The notes below the pieces were generated by a model. The model did not search any database and had not been told where the DNA came from. It saw nothing but the letters and a program-made list of their open reading frames with translations. Shown piece after piece: positions 45,512 through 52,785 of a DNA stretch of 64,000 nucleotides. The DNA lies in NCBI GenBank assembly GCA_946557785.1, contig CAMNTH010000015.1, forward strand, positions 1 through 64,000, in the 5' to 3' direction. Source of the stretch: an uncultured Blautia sp. (GTDB taxonomy: Bacteria; Bacillota; Clostridia; Lachnospirales; Lachnospiraceae). A program made the position numbers and the translations under genes. Position 1 is the stretch's first letter. Each line of letters begins with the position of its first letter.

Positions 45512-45555
45512 AAAGCAGGGCATTTCCGTATTTGGGAAAAGCCCTGTTTTCTTTT
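45512..45555 (+). terminator. Terminator downstream of rpmF
   Basis: AGCAGGGC (from 45514) pairs with GCCCTGTT (from 45541), extended inward by TTTCC / GGGAAA, followed by TTTTCTTTTT. Confidence 0.75.
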
Positions 45556-45612
45556 TATCAAAAAAGGTCGTCTTTTGTCGAACGAATTATAAGATAAAAT
45601 CGGGAAAATGGA

Positions 45613-45641
45613 TTGACATTTTTCTGCATGGAGTTTAAGAT
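45613..45641 (+). promoter_or_regulatory. Candidate promoter of the sipW locus
   Basis: TTGACA (45613-45618), 17-base spacer, TAAGAT (45636-45641). If used, it makes a leader of about 300 bases before sipW. Confidence 0.5.
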
Positions 45642-45655
45642 AATTACATCTTAAA
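45634..45655. promoter_or_regulatory. Inverted repeat overlapping the -10 box (candidate operator)
   Basis: TTTAAGAT - AATTAC - ATCTTAAA, a perfect 8-bp inverted repeat with 6-base spacer. Its left arm covers the candidate -10 box, where a bound dimeric repressor would block RNA polymerase. No regulator gene lies next to it. Confidence 0.45.
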
Positions 45656-45860
45656 TAACAAACGCTTCTGTTTCAGATTCTATTGATTCCGAAGGTTCAT
45701 TCAAGATTCCATATAACAACATATTTATCATTTAATAATTGATCTGCAATGACTATATTTTCTGTTATTATTCAAATTTACTTTACTTCATTCAAAATTT
45801 CCAAATGGACTCACTAATGCCTCTTGCAGGCAGCTTAGATTTTATATTTTTTAAGGAGGG

Positions 45861-45908
45861 ATGCTTTTGCCAAAAGAGTGCAGCAGACGTTCTCCGCCTG
45901 CTGAGTAG
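45861..45908 (+). CDS. Possible 15-codon leader ORF upstream of sipW
   Basis: ATG (45861) or TTG (45867) preceded by AAGGAGGG opens a short frame that reads MLLPKECSRRSPPAE before TAG. The ribosome site is ideal for the TTG. The codons for CSRRSPPA coincide with a GC-richer potential stem (GCAGCAGACG / CCGCCTGCTG). It could be a leader peptide, or a chance ORF after a stray ribosome-like site. Confidence 0.25.
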   Translation: MLLPKECSRRSPPAE

Positions 45909-45952
45909 AGATTTATTGTGTTTACAAGTAAATACGAGGAAAAGGAGCGGCT

Positions 45953-46468
45953 ATGAAATTCATAAAATGGATTCTTAACGGGCTTGCAGGATGTATTGTA
46001 CTTTTTGGTGCAGCAATGCTGATTTTGTGCATGTCTGGTATTAGGCCTTATGCAGTGCTGTCCGGTTCTATGGAGCCGGAGATTGCAGCAGGTGGAATGG
46101 TATTTACCAATACAAGGGAGAGACAGCCAAAAGAGGGTGACATTGTTACATACCGTCTGAACGGAACTACGGTTACCCATCGGGTATTCCGCTGGACTGA
46201 AGATGGCTGTATCACTAAGGGTGATGCGAACCAGGAAGAAGATGCAAATCCTGTCCTTCCTTCCCAGATTCTGGGAACGGTCTGCTTTTCTTTGCCTATT
46301 CTAGGCTTTGTCGTTTCCTATCTTCAGGAGCAGACAACGATCCTTCTGATGACCGCTGTGTTTGCTTCCACATTTCTTTTAGAATCCATGCCCGTTATGA
46401 GACGGCAAACATCTTCAACAGGAAAAAAGGTAAAAGGAGAGCGCAGGGGAAAATGCGCGGAGAAGTGA
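45953..46468 (+). CDS. sipW: SipW-type signal peptidase I
   Basis: Membrane serine protease of 171 residues that removes special signal peptides, as SipW does for TasA and TapA in Bacillus subtilis. It is of the ER/archaeal type: the nucleophile is in VLSGSMEPEI, and where ordinary bacterial signal peptidases have lysine it has histidine in TTVTHRVF; the later KGDANQEED region carries the expected acidic residue. One N-terminal membrane segment and one or two C-terminal ones flank the catalytic part. AAAGGAG precedes the ATG. The next gene, a probable substrate, starts 1 base after its stop. Confidence 0.9.
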   Translation: MKFIKWILNGLAGCIVLFGAAMLILCMSGIRPYAVLSGSMEPEIAAGGMVFTNTRERQPKEGDIVTYRLNGTTVTHRVFRWTEDGCITKGDANQEEDANPVLPSQILGTVCFSLPILGFVVSYLQEQTTILLMTAVFASTFLLESMPVMRRQTSSTGKKVKGERRGKCAEK

Positions 46469-46469
46469 C

Positions 46470-47117
46470 ATGAAAATAAGAAGAACATTTGCAAAAACGG
46501 CGGCTGTCTGCTGTGCAGTAGGCGCATTGGCTGCAGGCGGAACTATGGCCTATTTAACAGATTACGATAAAACAGTAAATGAATTTGCGATTGGAAAAGT
46601 GGATATCCAGCTGCAGGAACCCAACTGGAAGCCGGAGGAAAATACGAAGCTTGAGCCGTCAGAGCAGATTCGGAAGGATCCGCAGGTGAAAAATGTGGGA
46701 AAGAATGATGCATTTGTTTATTTGGAGGTATCCATTCCTACGGCAGATGTAATCACGGCAGATGCATCAGGAAATCGGATCGGCAGGAAAAATACGGAGC
46801 TATTTGCTTTTGAAAAAAAGGCAGACTGGACTTTGCTGGAATCAAAAACTTCAGGGCAGAACAAGGTTTATACCTTTTCGTATAATAAAATCCTGAAACC
46901 AGGGCAGACCAGTATGTCCCTATTTGATACAGTTACCTTTGCCAATATCATTGAAGGGCAATTAGACACCAGGCAGTTTACCGTGCCGGTAAAAGCTTAT
47001 GCCATTCAAACGGTAAATACCGGAGGGGATGCAGGGACGATTGTCCAGCAGGCTGCCTCTGCATATCAAAAATACGTGAAGCAAAACAACGGACAGGCCG
47101 GTGAGGTGACAAAATGA
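46470..47117 (+). CDS. SipW-dependent secreted protein, TasA/camelysin-like (first)
   Basis: A 215-residue secreted protein. The leader KTAAVCCAVGALAAGGTMAY followed by LTDYDKTVNEFAIGKVDIQL matches the SipW-dependent signal-peptide class, in which an A-x-x-x-G-T-x-A-Y-F/L-x-D motif precedes a strand with N-x-F-x-x-G. The remaining part is probably a single beta-sandwich (KNVGKNDAFVYLEVSIPT, SLFDTVTFANI) as in TasA. Such proteins form extracellular fibres or act as casein-degrading camelysins; fibre formation is the likelier role next to sipW. It overlaps the next gene by 4 bases (ATGA). Confidence 0.85.
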   Translation: MKIRRTFAKTAAVCCAVGALAAGGTMAYLTDYDKTVNEFAIGKVDIQLQEPNWKPEENTKLEPSEQIRKDPQVKNVGKNDAFVYLEVSIPTADVITADASGNRIGRKNTELFAFEKKADWTLLESKTSGQNKVYTFSYNKILKPGQTSMSLFDTVTFANIIEGQLDTRQFTVPVKAYAIQTVNTGGDAGTIVQQAASAYQKYVKQNNGQAGEVTK

Positions 47118-47683
47118 AGGGGCATAAGATACATAAGTCCGTGTATGTCATTTCTGTGGTGATGATCTTGGGTATTGGGGGAACCGGGGCTTATTTCAGT
47201 GATTTTGACCAGGCTGAAAACCGTGTGGCTGTAGGGCGGAATACAACAGAAATCCATGAGGAATTTCCGGACCCTCCGGATCCGGGAGAGAAAGAAAAGC
47301 CCGAATATAAAAAAACAGTATGGGTAGGAAATCATTCTTCCCAAGAAAAGGGCTTTAATGTGGAGTGCTATGTGCGCATTAGTTTATCCTATTCCAACTA
47401 TGACATTGGTAGGGCAGTAACCCTGCTGGGGCTTGACACTGCAAATTGGATTTATAATGTTGAGGATGGATATTACTATTACAGAAAGCCTTTGAAGGAG
47501 GGGGAAGCTTCCTCTGCATTGTTTACCGGATTTCAGATCGATAGGAGCAAACTGGAAAAGCTTTATCTGGATACCATAGATGATTTTCAGATAAATGTTT
47601 ATGAGGAATCCGTAAGCGCTTTGGGATTTAAAGACTATCAGTCTGCTTGGAGGTTTTATGGAAATCCCATTGGAACTGCTTAG
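47114..47683 (+). CDS. SipW-dependent secreted protein, TasA-like (second)
   Basis: A 189-residue protein whose leader VYVISVVMILGIGGTGAYFSD is again of the SipW-dependent type, followed by FDQAENRVAVGRNTTEI. A proline-rich acidic stretch (FPDPPDPGEKEKPEYKK) links to the sandwich-like domain (GFNVECYVRISLSYSNYD). It may be a minor or accessory fibre subunit, comparable in role to TapA; this is inferred from position only. It is coupled to the previous gene by ATGA and is followed by a third substrate. Confidence 0.82.
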   Translation: MKGHKIHKSVYVISVVMILGIGGTGAYFSDFDQAENRVAVGRNTTEIHEEFPDPPDPGEKEKPEYKKTVWVGNHSSQEKGFNVECYVRISLSYSNYDIGRAVTLLGLDTANWIYNVEDGYYYYRKPLKEGEASSALFTGFQIDRSKLEKLYLDTIDDFQINVYEESVSALGFKDYQSAWRFYGNPIGTA

Positions 47684-47699
47684 GGAAGGGGGGACCGAT

Positions 47700-48914
47700 T
47701 TGAAAATACGGAAACGAACGATGATTCTTCTGGCAGCAGCTGCAATGATTTTGGGAATAACCGGAACTTATGGATACTTTTCGGATATTGTGGCAGTAAC
47801 CAACCGTATTGCCCTTGGAGACGTAGACATTAGCCTGAAAGAGTATGAAATAGTACAGGGGAAAGAAGTAGTTTATACCAATCCCAAAGCAGTTCTTCCG
47901 GGAGATGTTATTTCCAAGATTCCCCGCATTACCAACCATGGGGAACCCTGCTGGGTGAGAGCAAGGATTTCCTACGAAAATGATAGAAGGGAACTGGAAT
48001 CCCTGTCCGATGAAAATCTTATGGGGATGCCCTATGGCTGGGTGAAGCAGGGGGAATATTACTATTACACAGAGATTTTAAAAAAGGGAGAGACTGTAAC
48101 CCTCTTTCAGGAATTGGAGATTCCATCAGACTGGACAGAGGAACACTCACTGCAGAGACTTCAGGTGGATATCCAGGCAGACGCTATACAGTCAGCTAAT
48201 TTTCAGCCGGATTTCAGCGCCATGTCTCCCTGGGGAAACCAAGAAATCGAACTCTGCATTCATGAAGAAAACGGAGAGATGATATCCAGGAAAGAAAAGG
48301 TAAAGCTTTCTGTAGAATTTAACGGAAGTGCGCATAAGCTGCTGGCTGTGCCGAAGGATTTCTTTGGGAATATGGGGACAGCTATGCCGGGAGACGTATT
48401 CCGGGATTCTGTCATTGTTTCCAATACTACAGGAAACACTGCAGAAATATTCTTTCATACAGGGCTGGTTTGCCAGAGGGCTGACAGAATGGATCTTCTG
48501 AAAAAGCTGCAACTTACCATTGCAATGAATGGGAAAACCATTTATTCAGGAGATCTGCAGGCCGAAAAGCTGAAAACAGATATCTCCCTTGGGAAATTTC
48601 AGTCAGGAGAGGCGGGAACTATGGATTTTATGGTTTCTGTGCCAAAGGAACTGAATAATGCATATGCTCTTCGGGATACGGCTGTAAAATGGTATTTTAC
48701 CGTATATGAAGATGAGAAACACACTGCAGAAGCGCCAGGAAAGGAAGGATGGAATGCTCCGGGCTCGCCTGGAAATAAAGTTTTGTCGCAGAATAGTTCC
48801 TCTGTAAAAACCGGGGACGAATCTCCGATTTTATTTATGGGGCTTTTAACCTTTTTATCAGCATTGATCCTGGTAACTGTCCTGATAGTGAAAAAGAGAG
48901 GTAAGAAACAGTGA
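47700..48914 (+). CDS. SipW-dependent surface protein with sortase-like C-terminal anchor (third)
   Basis: A 404-residue surface protein. The start is a TTG at 47700 with AAGGGGGG in front; the ORF-track start lies inside the previous gene. The leader LLAAAAMILGITGTYGYFSD and VTNRIALGDVDISLKEYE are of the SipW class. Two sandwich-like parts follow (about residues 35-165 and 185-345). The C-terminus has VKTGDESP, a membrane segment (ILFMGLLTFLSALILVTVLIV) and KKRGKKQ, the order of a sortase sorting signal with a non-canonical V-K-T-G in place of L-P-x-T-G. It could tether the fibre to the wall. No sortase gene is in the window. Confidence 0.8.
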   Translation: MKIRKRTMILLAAAAMILGITGTYGYFSDIVAVTNRIALGDVDISLKEYEIVQGKEVVYTNPKAVLPGDVISKIPRITNHGEPCWVRARISYENDRRELESLSDENLMGMPYGWVKQGEYYYYTEILKKGETVTLFQELEIPSDWTEEHSLQRLQVDIQADAIQSANFQPDFSAMSPWGNQEIELCIHEENGEMISRKEKVKLSVEFNGSAHKLLAVPKDFFGNMGTAMPGDVFRDSVIVSNTTGNTAEIFFHTGLVCQRADRMDLLKKLQLTIAMNGKTIYSGDLQAEKLKTDISLGKFQSGEAGTMDFMVSVPKELNNAYALRDTAVKWYFTVYEDEKHTAEAPGKEGWNAPGSPGNKVLSQNSSSVKTGDESPILFMGLLTFLSALILVTVLIVKKRGKKQ

Positions 48915-51900
48915 AAAAAAGGATGATAAGCTTATTTTTCGCAGGCGCTGTGACCATGATGTCTGTAGCAGTCCCGGCTTTTGGGGCGGATAGAGATACA
49001 TGGAAGGAAAAAACTGCGGAATATGCAGGTTGGGAAATACAAGGGGAGGAGATTCCTTTGGAAGAGGCGAATGCGGGAGAAAAACCGGCAGATATAGAAG
49101 AACCGGAAGACTTTGCAGATACAGAGGATCCGGGTGAACCAGTCAAATCAGAAGAGACGGAAGGACCTAATAATCAGGATTTTGAAAATTGGGAAGAAGA
49201 AGATCTGTATGAGAACTTCGATTTCACATGGTTTGATGAGGAAACTGCAGATCTGATTCATGCAGACACGCCGGAAACAGAAGAGCTTGTTGAGGAGATT
49301 AAGTCAGGGGAGGTTCTGGCTCTGGCACCTATTGAGAATGTAACGATGGAAAGAGCAGCTATGGTTGGGACTACACCAGAAAATGAAGCCATCAGTCTGG
49401 CAGCAGGAACCAGTTCCTTTACATTACGCATAGGAGCCTACAACAATATGGATGAGGTTTGGGTGAATAATGGTGCTTCACTGGATCATTTTGGAACTGT
49501 ATACAGGGAAATCGTATATACAGATGATGAAGGCACGACTAGAAAAGCACCGGTTTATTGCATGAATGCAAGCAAAAGCGGTCCTTTAAGTCCCCAGGAA
49601 GTGAAGGATGAAGCAATCAAAGTCCTTTCTGATGCCAGTTTGAAAAAGATTCTTTATTTTGGGTATGGTGGTCCAGGAGATGTTTCAGACAGCTATGACC
49701 CTACATGCAGCCATTGTGACTGGTCTAAAAAAGAGAACAGGTATGTGCTGACCCATTATGCATTGAGTAAGCTTTATTCCAATGATGTTGCAGGAGCCAC
49801 GGCAGCGGAATGCGAGCATATAGGATTGAACAGATGGATCAGTAAATTGACTTCCCTGGCAGTTCCCAATGTTATGGATCTGAGATTTTATGGAAAGGAT
49901 ACCAATGGAGATACGGTATCCGCAAAAGATATGTCCGGAAATTTAACATATTATAAAGCAGTTCCAGAGTCCTTATCCTGGACCGGAATGAAAAAAGGCG
50001 TACAGATTTCCGGCATCTACAGACTGACTTCCAGCCTGGAGAAGAACGGAATCCGATTTACCAAAGGAACTTCCGATTCCTGGATGATGGGCTACTGGAC
50101 AAGCGGAGAAGACTATACTGCCCGGGGAATGGGAAATCCCAGGATTCTGGGAGAAGGAAAAAGCGTTACCCTTTATAAAGGAGCAAGAATCCGTTTTGCA
50201 TTTCCTTATAATGTTACAGGAAACCAGAAAATGACCTATACATCCATTCTAAAACCGGTGGAATATATTGCCATCAGTACTTCCGTTTTGCTGAACCAAA
50301 GCGGAATGCAGGATTTGGGAACCTATTACCATGAAGGAAAGAGGGAGACGCTGAGTCTGACATTTCGCCCATCTCCATTTGGAACGGTAATTCTTAAAAA
50401 GACTGCTGACCAGGATCCCAACATAAAAATCCAGGGAGCCGGATATCAGCTGAAAGCAGGGGAAGATATTATTTCCAATGGAACGGTTGTTTTAAAGAAG
50501 GGTGAGAAAATGGCAGGGGGATATACAGACCAACAGGGAGGAATTACCTTTTCTGATATTCCAGCAGGAAAGTATTACCTGGTAGAAGTAGGAGCAAAGG
50601 AAGGATCAGAGGCAGAGAAATATTTGGTGGATACCATGAAACATCCGGTTACGGTGATAAAGAATACTTCTTCAACAGTGGCTGTTTCGGAGATTCCGGA
50701 TATACAAGGAAGGGTTTCCATCCGCAAAAAAATCAAGAATACGGAACTGAACCTGGAAGGTGCGGAGTTTACCCTGTATTCTTACAGCAAAAGCAGCGGC
50801 AAGTATACCAACGGAGTAAAACTTACATATGATACTTCCTCCAGGCGGTACATATCTGAGAATTTTTGCTATATGCCTGACAACCAGGGGAGATTCCTGG
50901 TGGAAGAAACGAAAAATCCAGAAGGGTTTACAGGAACCTTTCGGGAGGAATTTTCTCTTACGAAACCGGGACTGGAGGAATTGTTTGAATTTACAGCAGA
51001 AAATACAACTGCTCCCATGCGTGTGGAAATTACCAAAGTAGATTCTGTTACAAGAGAGATTTTGGAGGATGCGGAATTTTCCATTTATGAATGGGATGCT
51101 GTAAAGCAGGCGTATAAAAACATTGGAGAGCCATTGGCATTCCAAAAAGAAGTAAGAAAATATCAAAGCAGGGAGCTGAAGATCACAGACTCCAATCAAG
51201 GACGTTTTCGGGTAGAAGAAACAAGGCCTCCGGAAGGATATACCGGAAAATTTGTACAGGAGATCAATCTGTACGATGGAAATAGAAAGCTGCAGTTTAC
51301 AGCAGAAAATACACCGATTCCACAGAAAAAGGGAAGCATTCAAATTAGAAAAACCGATTCTGTAAAAGGAGCCATTCTATCTGACGCAGAGTTTACTATT
51401 TCCCAGTACAATACGTTTTCCGGGAAATATGAAAATACTCTTGGCGCTGCTTCCAAGCTTGCTTATGATGAAAAAAGCCAGCTGTATATTTCCGGGGATC
51501 TGACTGTTAATAAAAGCAATGGAGGGAAATTCAAAGTAACAGAAACAAAAGCTCCCCAAGGTTACATAGGAGGCTGGGAGCGGGAATTTATCCTTACAGA
51601 GGATAATCTCCATCCGGAACCCTTTGAAGCAGTGAACGAACCGGATAGACCTCCCTTAACAGAAATCACGGTAACCAAAAAGATAAAAGAAAGGGAAATT
51701 CTCTGGGATCATGGAAATCCTGTCTTTTCTTTTACAGCAGAGGGAATAGACGATAGTGGCATCAGCAGGAAATATGAAAATTTTGTGTGTTTTTCTCCCG
51801 GAGGGTATACGGTGGACGAGGATGGATATGGAGTGCTGAAAATTACCTTCCGGAATGTACCGGCAGGTCAGTATACCATATATGAAAAACCGGTTTTATA

Positions 51901-52123
51901 CTATTATCTTACAGATGCCATAGCCAATACATCGAACGTTTCTATTATAAAAGGCGACAGTCCGGCTTATGGAAAAACACCAAAATCCATTGCCTATGGG
52001 AAGCTTCGTCTGACAAAAGACGAAAAGAAAGCAGCCATTACATTTGTGAATACAAAGGGAAGATACGATCGTTATATTCACAATGATGTGGTAAAAAATA
52101 GAGTTCCTGTTTCATTTGAATAA
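48911..52123 (+). CDS. Large secreted adhesin: thioester-like head plus Cna-B/SpaA-like repeats
   Basis: A 1070-residue exported protein with a Sec signal peptide (SLFFAGAVTMMSVAVPAFGAD), an acidic low-complexity stalk (about 40-150, rich in Glu/Pro), a head region from about 165 to 480 with VYCMNASKSGPLSP, ILYFGYGGPGD and LTHYALSKLYS, and then four or five Cna-B/SpaA-type domains starting near residues 490, 600, 703, 807 and 917. The repeats keep a first-strand lysine (RKKIK, TKVDS, RKTDS), a glutamate in VEETK / VEETR / VTETK and an asparagine in AENT / VNE, so internal Lys-Asn isopeptide bonds are likely. The head resembles the thioester-domain family, but the usual T-Q-x-A is T-H-Y-A. There is no sortase motif or C-terminal membrane segment. 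The GTG start overlaps the previous stop. Confidence 0.82.
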   Translation: MKKRMISLFFAGAVTMMSVAVPAFGADRDTWKEKTAEYAGWEIQGEEIPLEEANAGEKPADIEEPEDFADTEDPGEPVKSEETEGPNNQDFENWEEEDLYENFDFTWFDEETADLIHADTPETEELVEEIKSGEVLALAPIENVTMERAAMVGTTPENEAISLAAGTSSFTLRIGAYNNMDEVWVNNGASLDHFGTVYREIVYTDDEGTTRKAPVYCMNASKSGPLSPQEVKDEAIKVLSDASLKKILYFGYGGPGDVSDSYDPTCSHCDWSKKENRYVLTHYALSKLYSNDVAGATAAECEHIGLNRWISKLTSLAVPNVMDLRFYGKDTNGDTVSAKDMSGNLTYYKAVPESLSWTGMKKGVQISGIYRLTSSLEKNGIRFTKGTSDSWMMGYWTSGEDYTARGMGNPRILGEGKSVTLYKGARIRFAFPYNVTGNQKMTYTSILKPVEYIAISTSVLLNQSGMQDLGTYYHEGKRETLSLTFRPSPFGTVILKKTADQDPNIKIQGAGYQLKAGEDIISNGTVVLKKGEKMAGGYTDQQGGITFSDIPAGKYYLVEVGAKEGSEAEKYLVDTMKHPVTVIKNTSSTVAVSEIPDIQGRVSIRKKIKNTELNLEGAEFTLYSYSKSSGKYTNGVKLTYDTSSRRYISENFCYMPDNQGRFLVEETKNPEGFTGTFREEFSLTKPGLEELFEFTAENTTAPMRVEITKVDSVTREILEDAEFSIYEWDAVKQAYKNIGEPLAFQKEVRKYQSRELKITDSNQGRFRVEETRPPEGYTGKFVQEINLYDGNRKLQFTAENTPIPQKKGSIQIRKTDSVKGAILSDAEFTISQYNTFSGKYENTLGAASKLAYDEKSQLYISGDLTVNKSNGGKFKVTETKAPQGYIGGWEREFILTEDNLHPEPFEAVNEPDRPPLTEITVTKKIKEREILWDHGNPVFSFTAEGIDDSGISRKYENFVCFSPGGYTVDEDGYGVLKITFRNVPAGQYTIYEKPVLYYYLTDAIANTSNVSIIKGDSPAYGKTPKSIAYGKLRLTKDEKKAAITFVNTKGRYDRYIHNDVVKNRVPVSFE

Positions 52124-52136
52124 GCCTTCTAAGGAA

Positions 52137-52177
52137 AATGGCTGCCTTTCATGACAAAATCTTGAAGAGCAGCCATT
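52137..52177 (+). terminator. Hairpin downstream of the adhesin gene
   Basis: AATGGCTGC (52137-52145) pairs exactly with GCAGCCATT (52169-52177) over a 23-base loop. The T-tract is weak (GATATTGATT), so termination may be inefficient. Confidence 0.45.
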
Positions 52178-52185
52178 GATATTGA

Positions 52186-52214
52186 TTGAGGAACCCCAAA
52201 AATTGTGATATAAT
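52186..52214 (+). promoter_or_regulatory. Promoter of the GNAT / ABC-F gene run
   Basis: TTGAGG (52186-52191), 17-base spacer, and an extended -10 box TGATATAAT with TATAAT at 52209-52214. Confidence 0.7.
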
Positions 52215-52281
52215 GTGGACATTTGATGAGCACAGGCGCTGGCGAAGCAGTGTGAAACTTAAGAGGAACAGGAGAAGAACC

Positions 52282-52785
52282 ATGATTCGAAAAGCAGAAA
52301 TAAGAGATTTGGAAGAAATCCTGCAGATATATGAAGCGGCCAGAAATTTTATGGCTGCAAACGGAAATCCGGGCCAGTGGGTAAATGGATATCCTACCAG
52401 AGCCCTGGTGGAAGAAGATCTGAAAAAAGGGCAGCTTTATGTGTATGAGACAGAAGAAGGAATAGAAGCTGCCTTTGTTTTCTTTATTGGAGAGGAACCA
52501 AATTATTGTGAAATCCGGGAGGGAAGCTGGCTAAATGACAAAGCCTACGGTGTCCTTCATAGAATTGCTGCTGCAAAGCAGGGGAAAGGAATTGCTTCCA
52601 TCTGTGTAAACTGGTGCTTCCGGAACTGTGGTAATATGCGGGGAGATACCCATCAAAATAATAAGAGTATGCAGCGCATTTTTGAAAAGAATGGATTTGT
52701 AAAATGCGGAATCATCTGCGTAGAAGATGGAACAGACAGAATTGCATTTCAGAAGACTTCAGAAAAAGAGGGATTATCTGTATGA
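52282..52785 (+). CDS. GNAT-family N-acetyltransferase
   Basis: A 167-residue acetyl-CoA-dependent acetyltransferase. The start MIRKAEIRDLEEILQIYEAARNFM is typical of a GNAT first strand and helix; the acetyl-CoA loop is AAKQGKGIASICVNWC (Q-x-x-G-x-G/A type), followed by DTHQNNKSMQRIFEKNGFVKCG, the conserved N-x-x-x-x-x-x-x-E-x-x-G-F pattern. The substrate is unknown. The ATG at 52282 after AGGAGAAG is preferred over the longer ORF-track start. Its stop overlaps the next start (ATGA). Confidence 0.88.
   Translation: MIRKAEIRDLEEILQIYEAARNFMAANGNPGQWVNGYPTRALVEEDLKKGQLYVYETEEGIEAAFVFFIGEEPNYCEIREGSWLNDKAYGVLHRIAAAKQGKGIASICVNWCFRNCGNMRGDTHQNNKSMQRIFEKNGFVKCGIICVEDGTDRIAFQKTSEKEGLSV

Larger units (their letters stand above)
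45556..45952. other. Gene-free A/T-rich leader region upstream of sipW
   Basis: About 400 bases without a convincing gene. It holds a candidate promoter (45613-45641) with an inverted repeat over the -10 box, a long A/T-rich untranslated stretch, a possible 15-codon leader ORF (45861-45908), and AAGGAG just before the sipW ATG. I recognise no known riboswitch class in it. Confidence 0.6.

Noticed and set aside
45556-45952. A cyclic-di-GMP riboswitch before the sipW locus
   Set aside because: A riboswitch would suit a biofilm-type locus, but I found no conserved core of a c-di-GMP aptamer in the region.
48911-52123. The Cna-B repeats as recent DNA duplications
   Set aside because: The domains are similar in protein pattern but their DNA differs widely, so they are old duplications rather than recent repeats.
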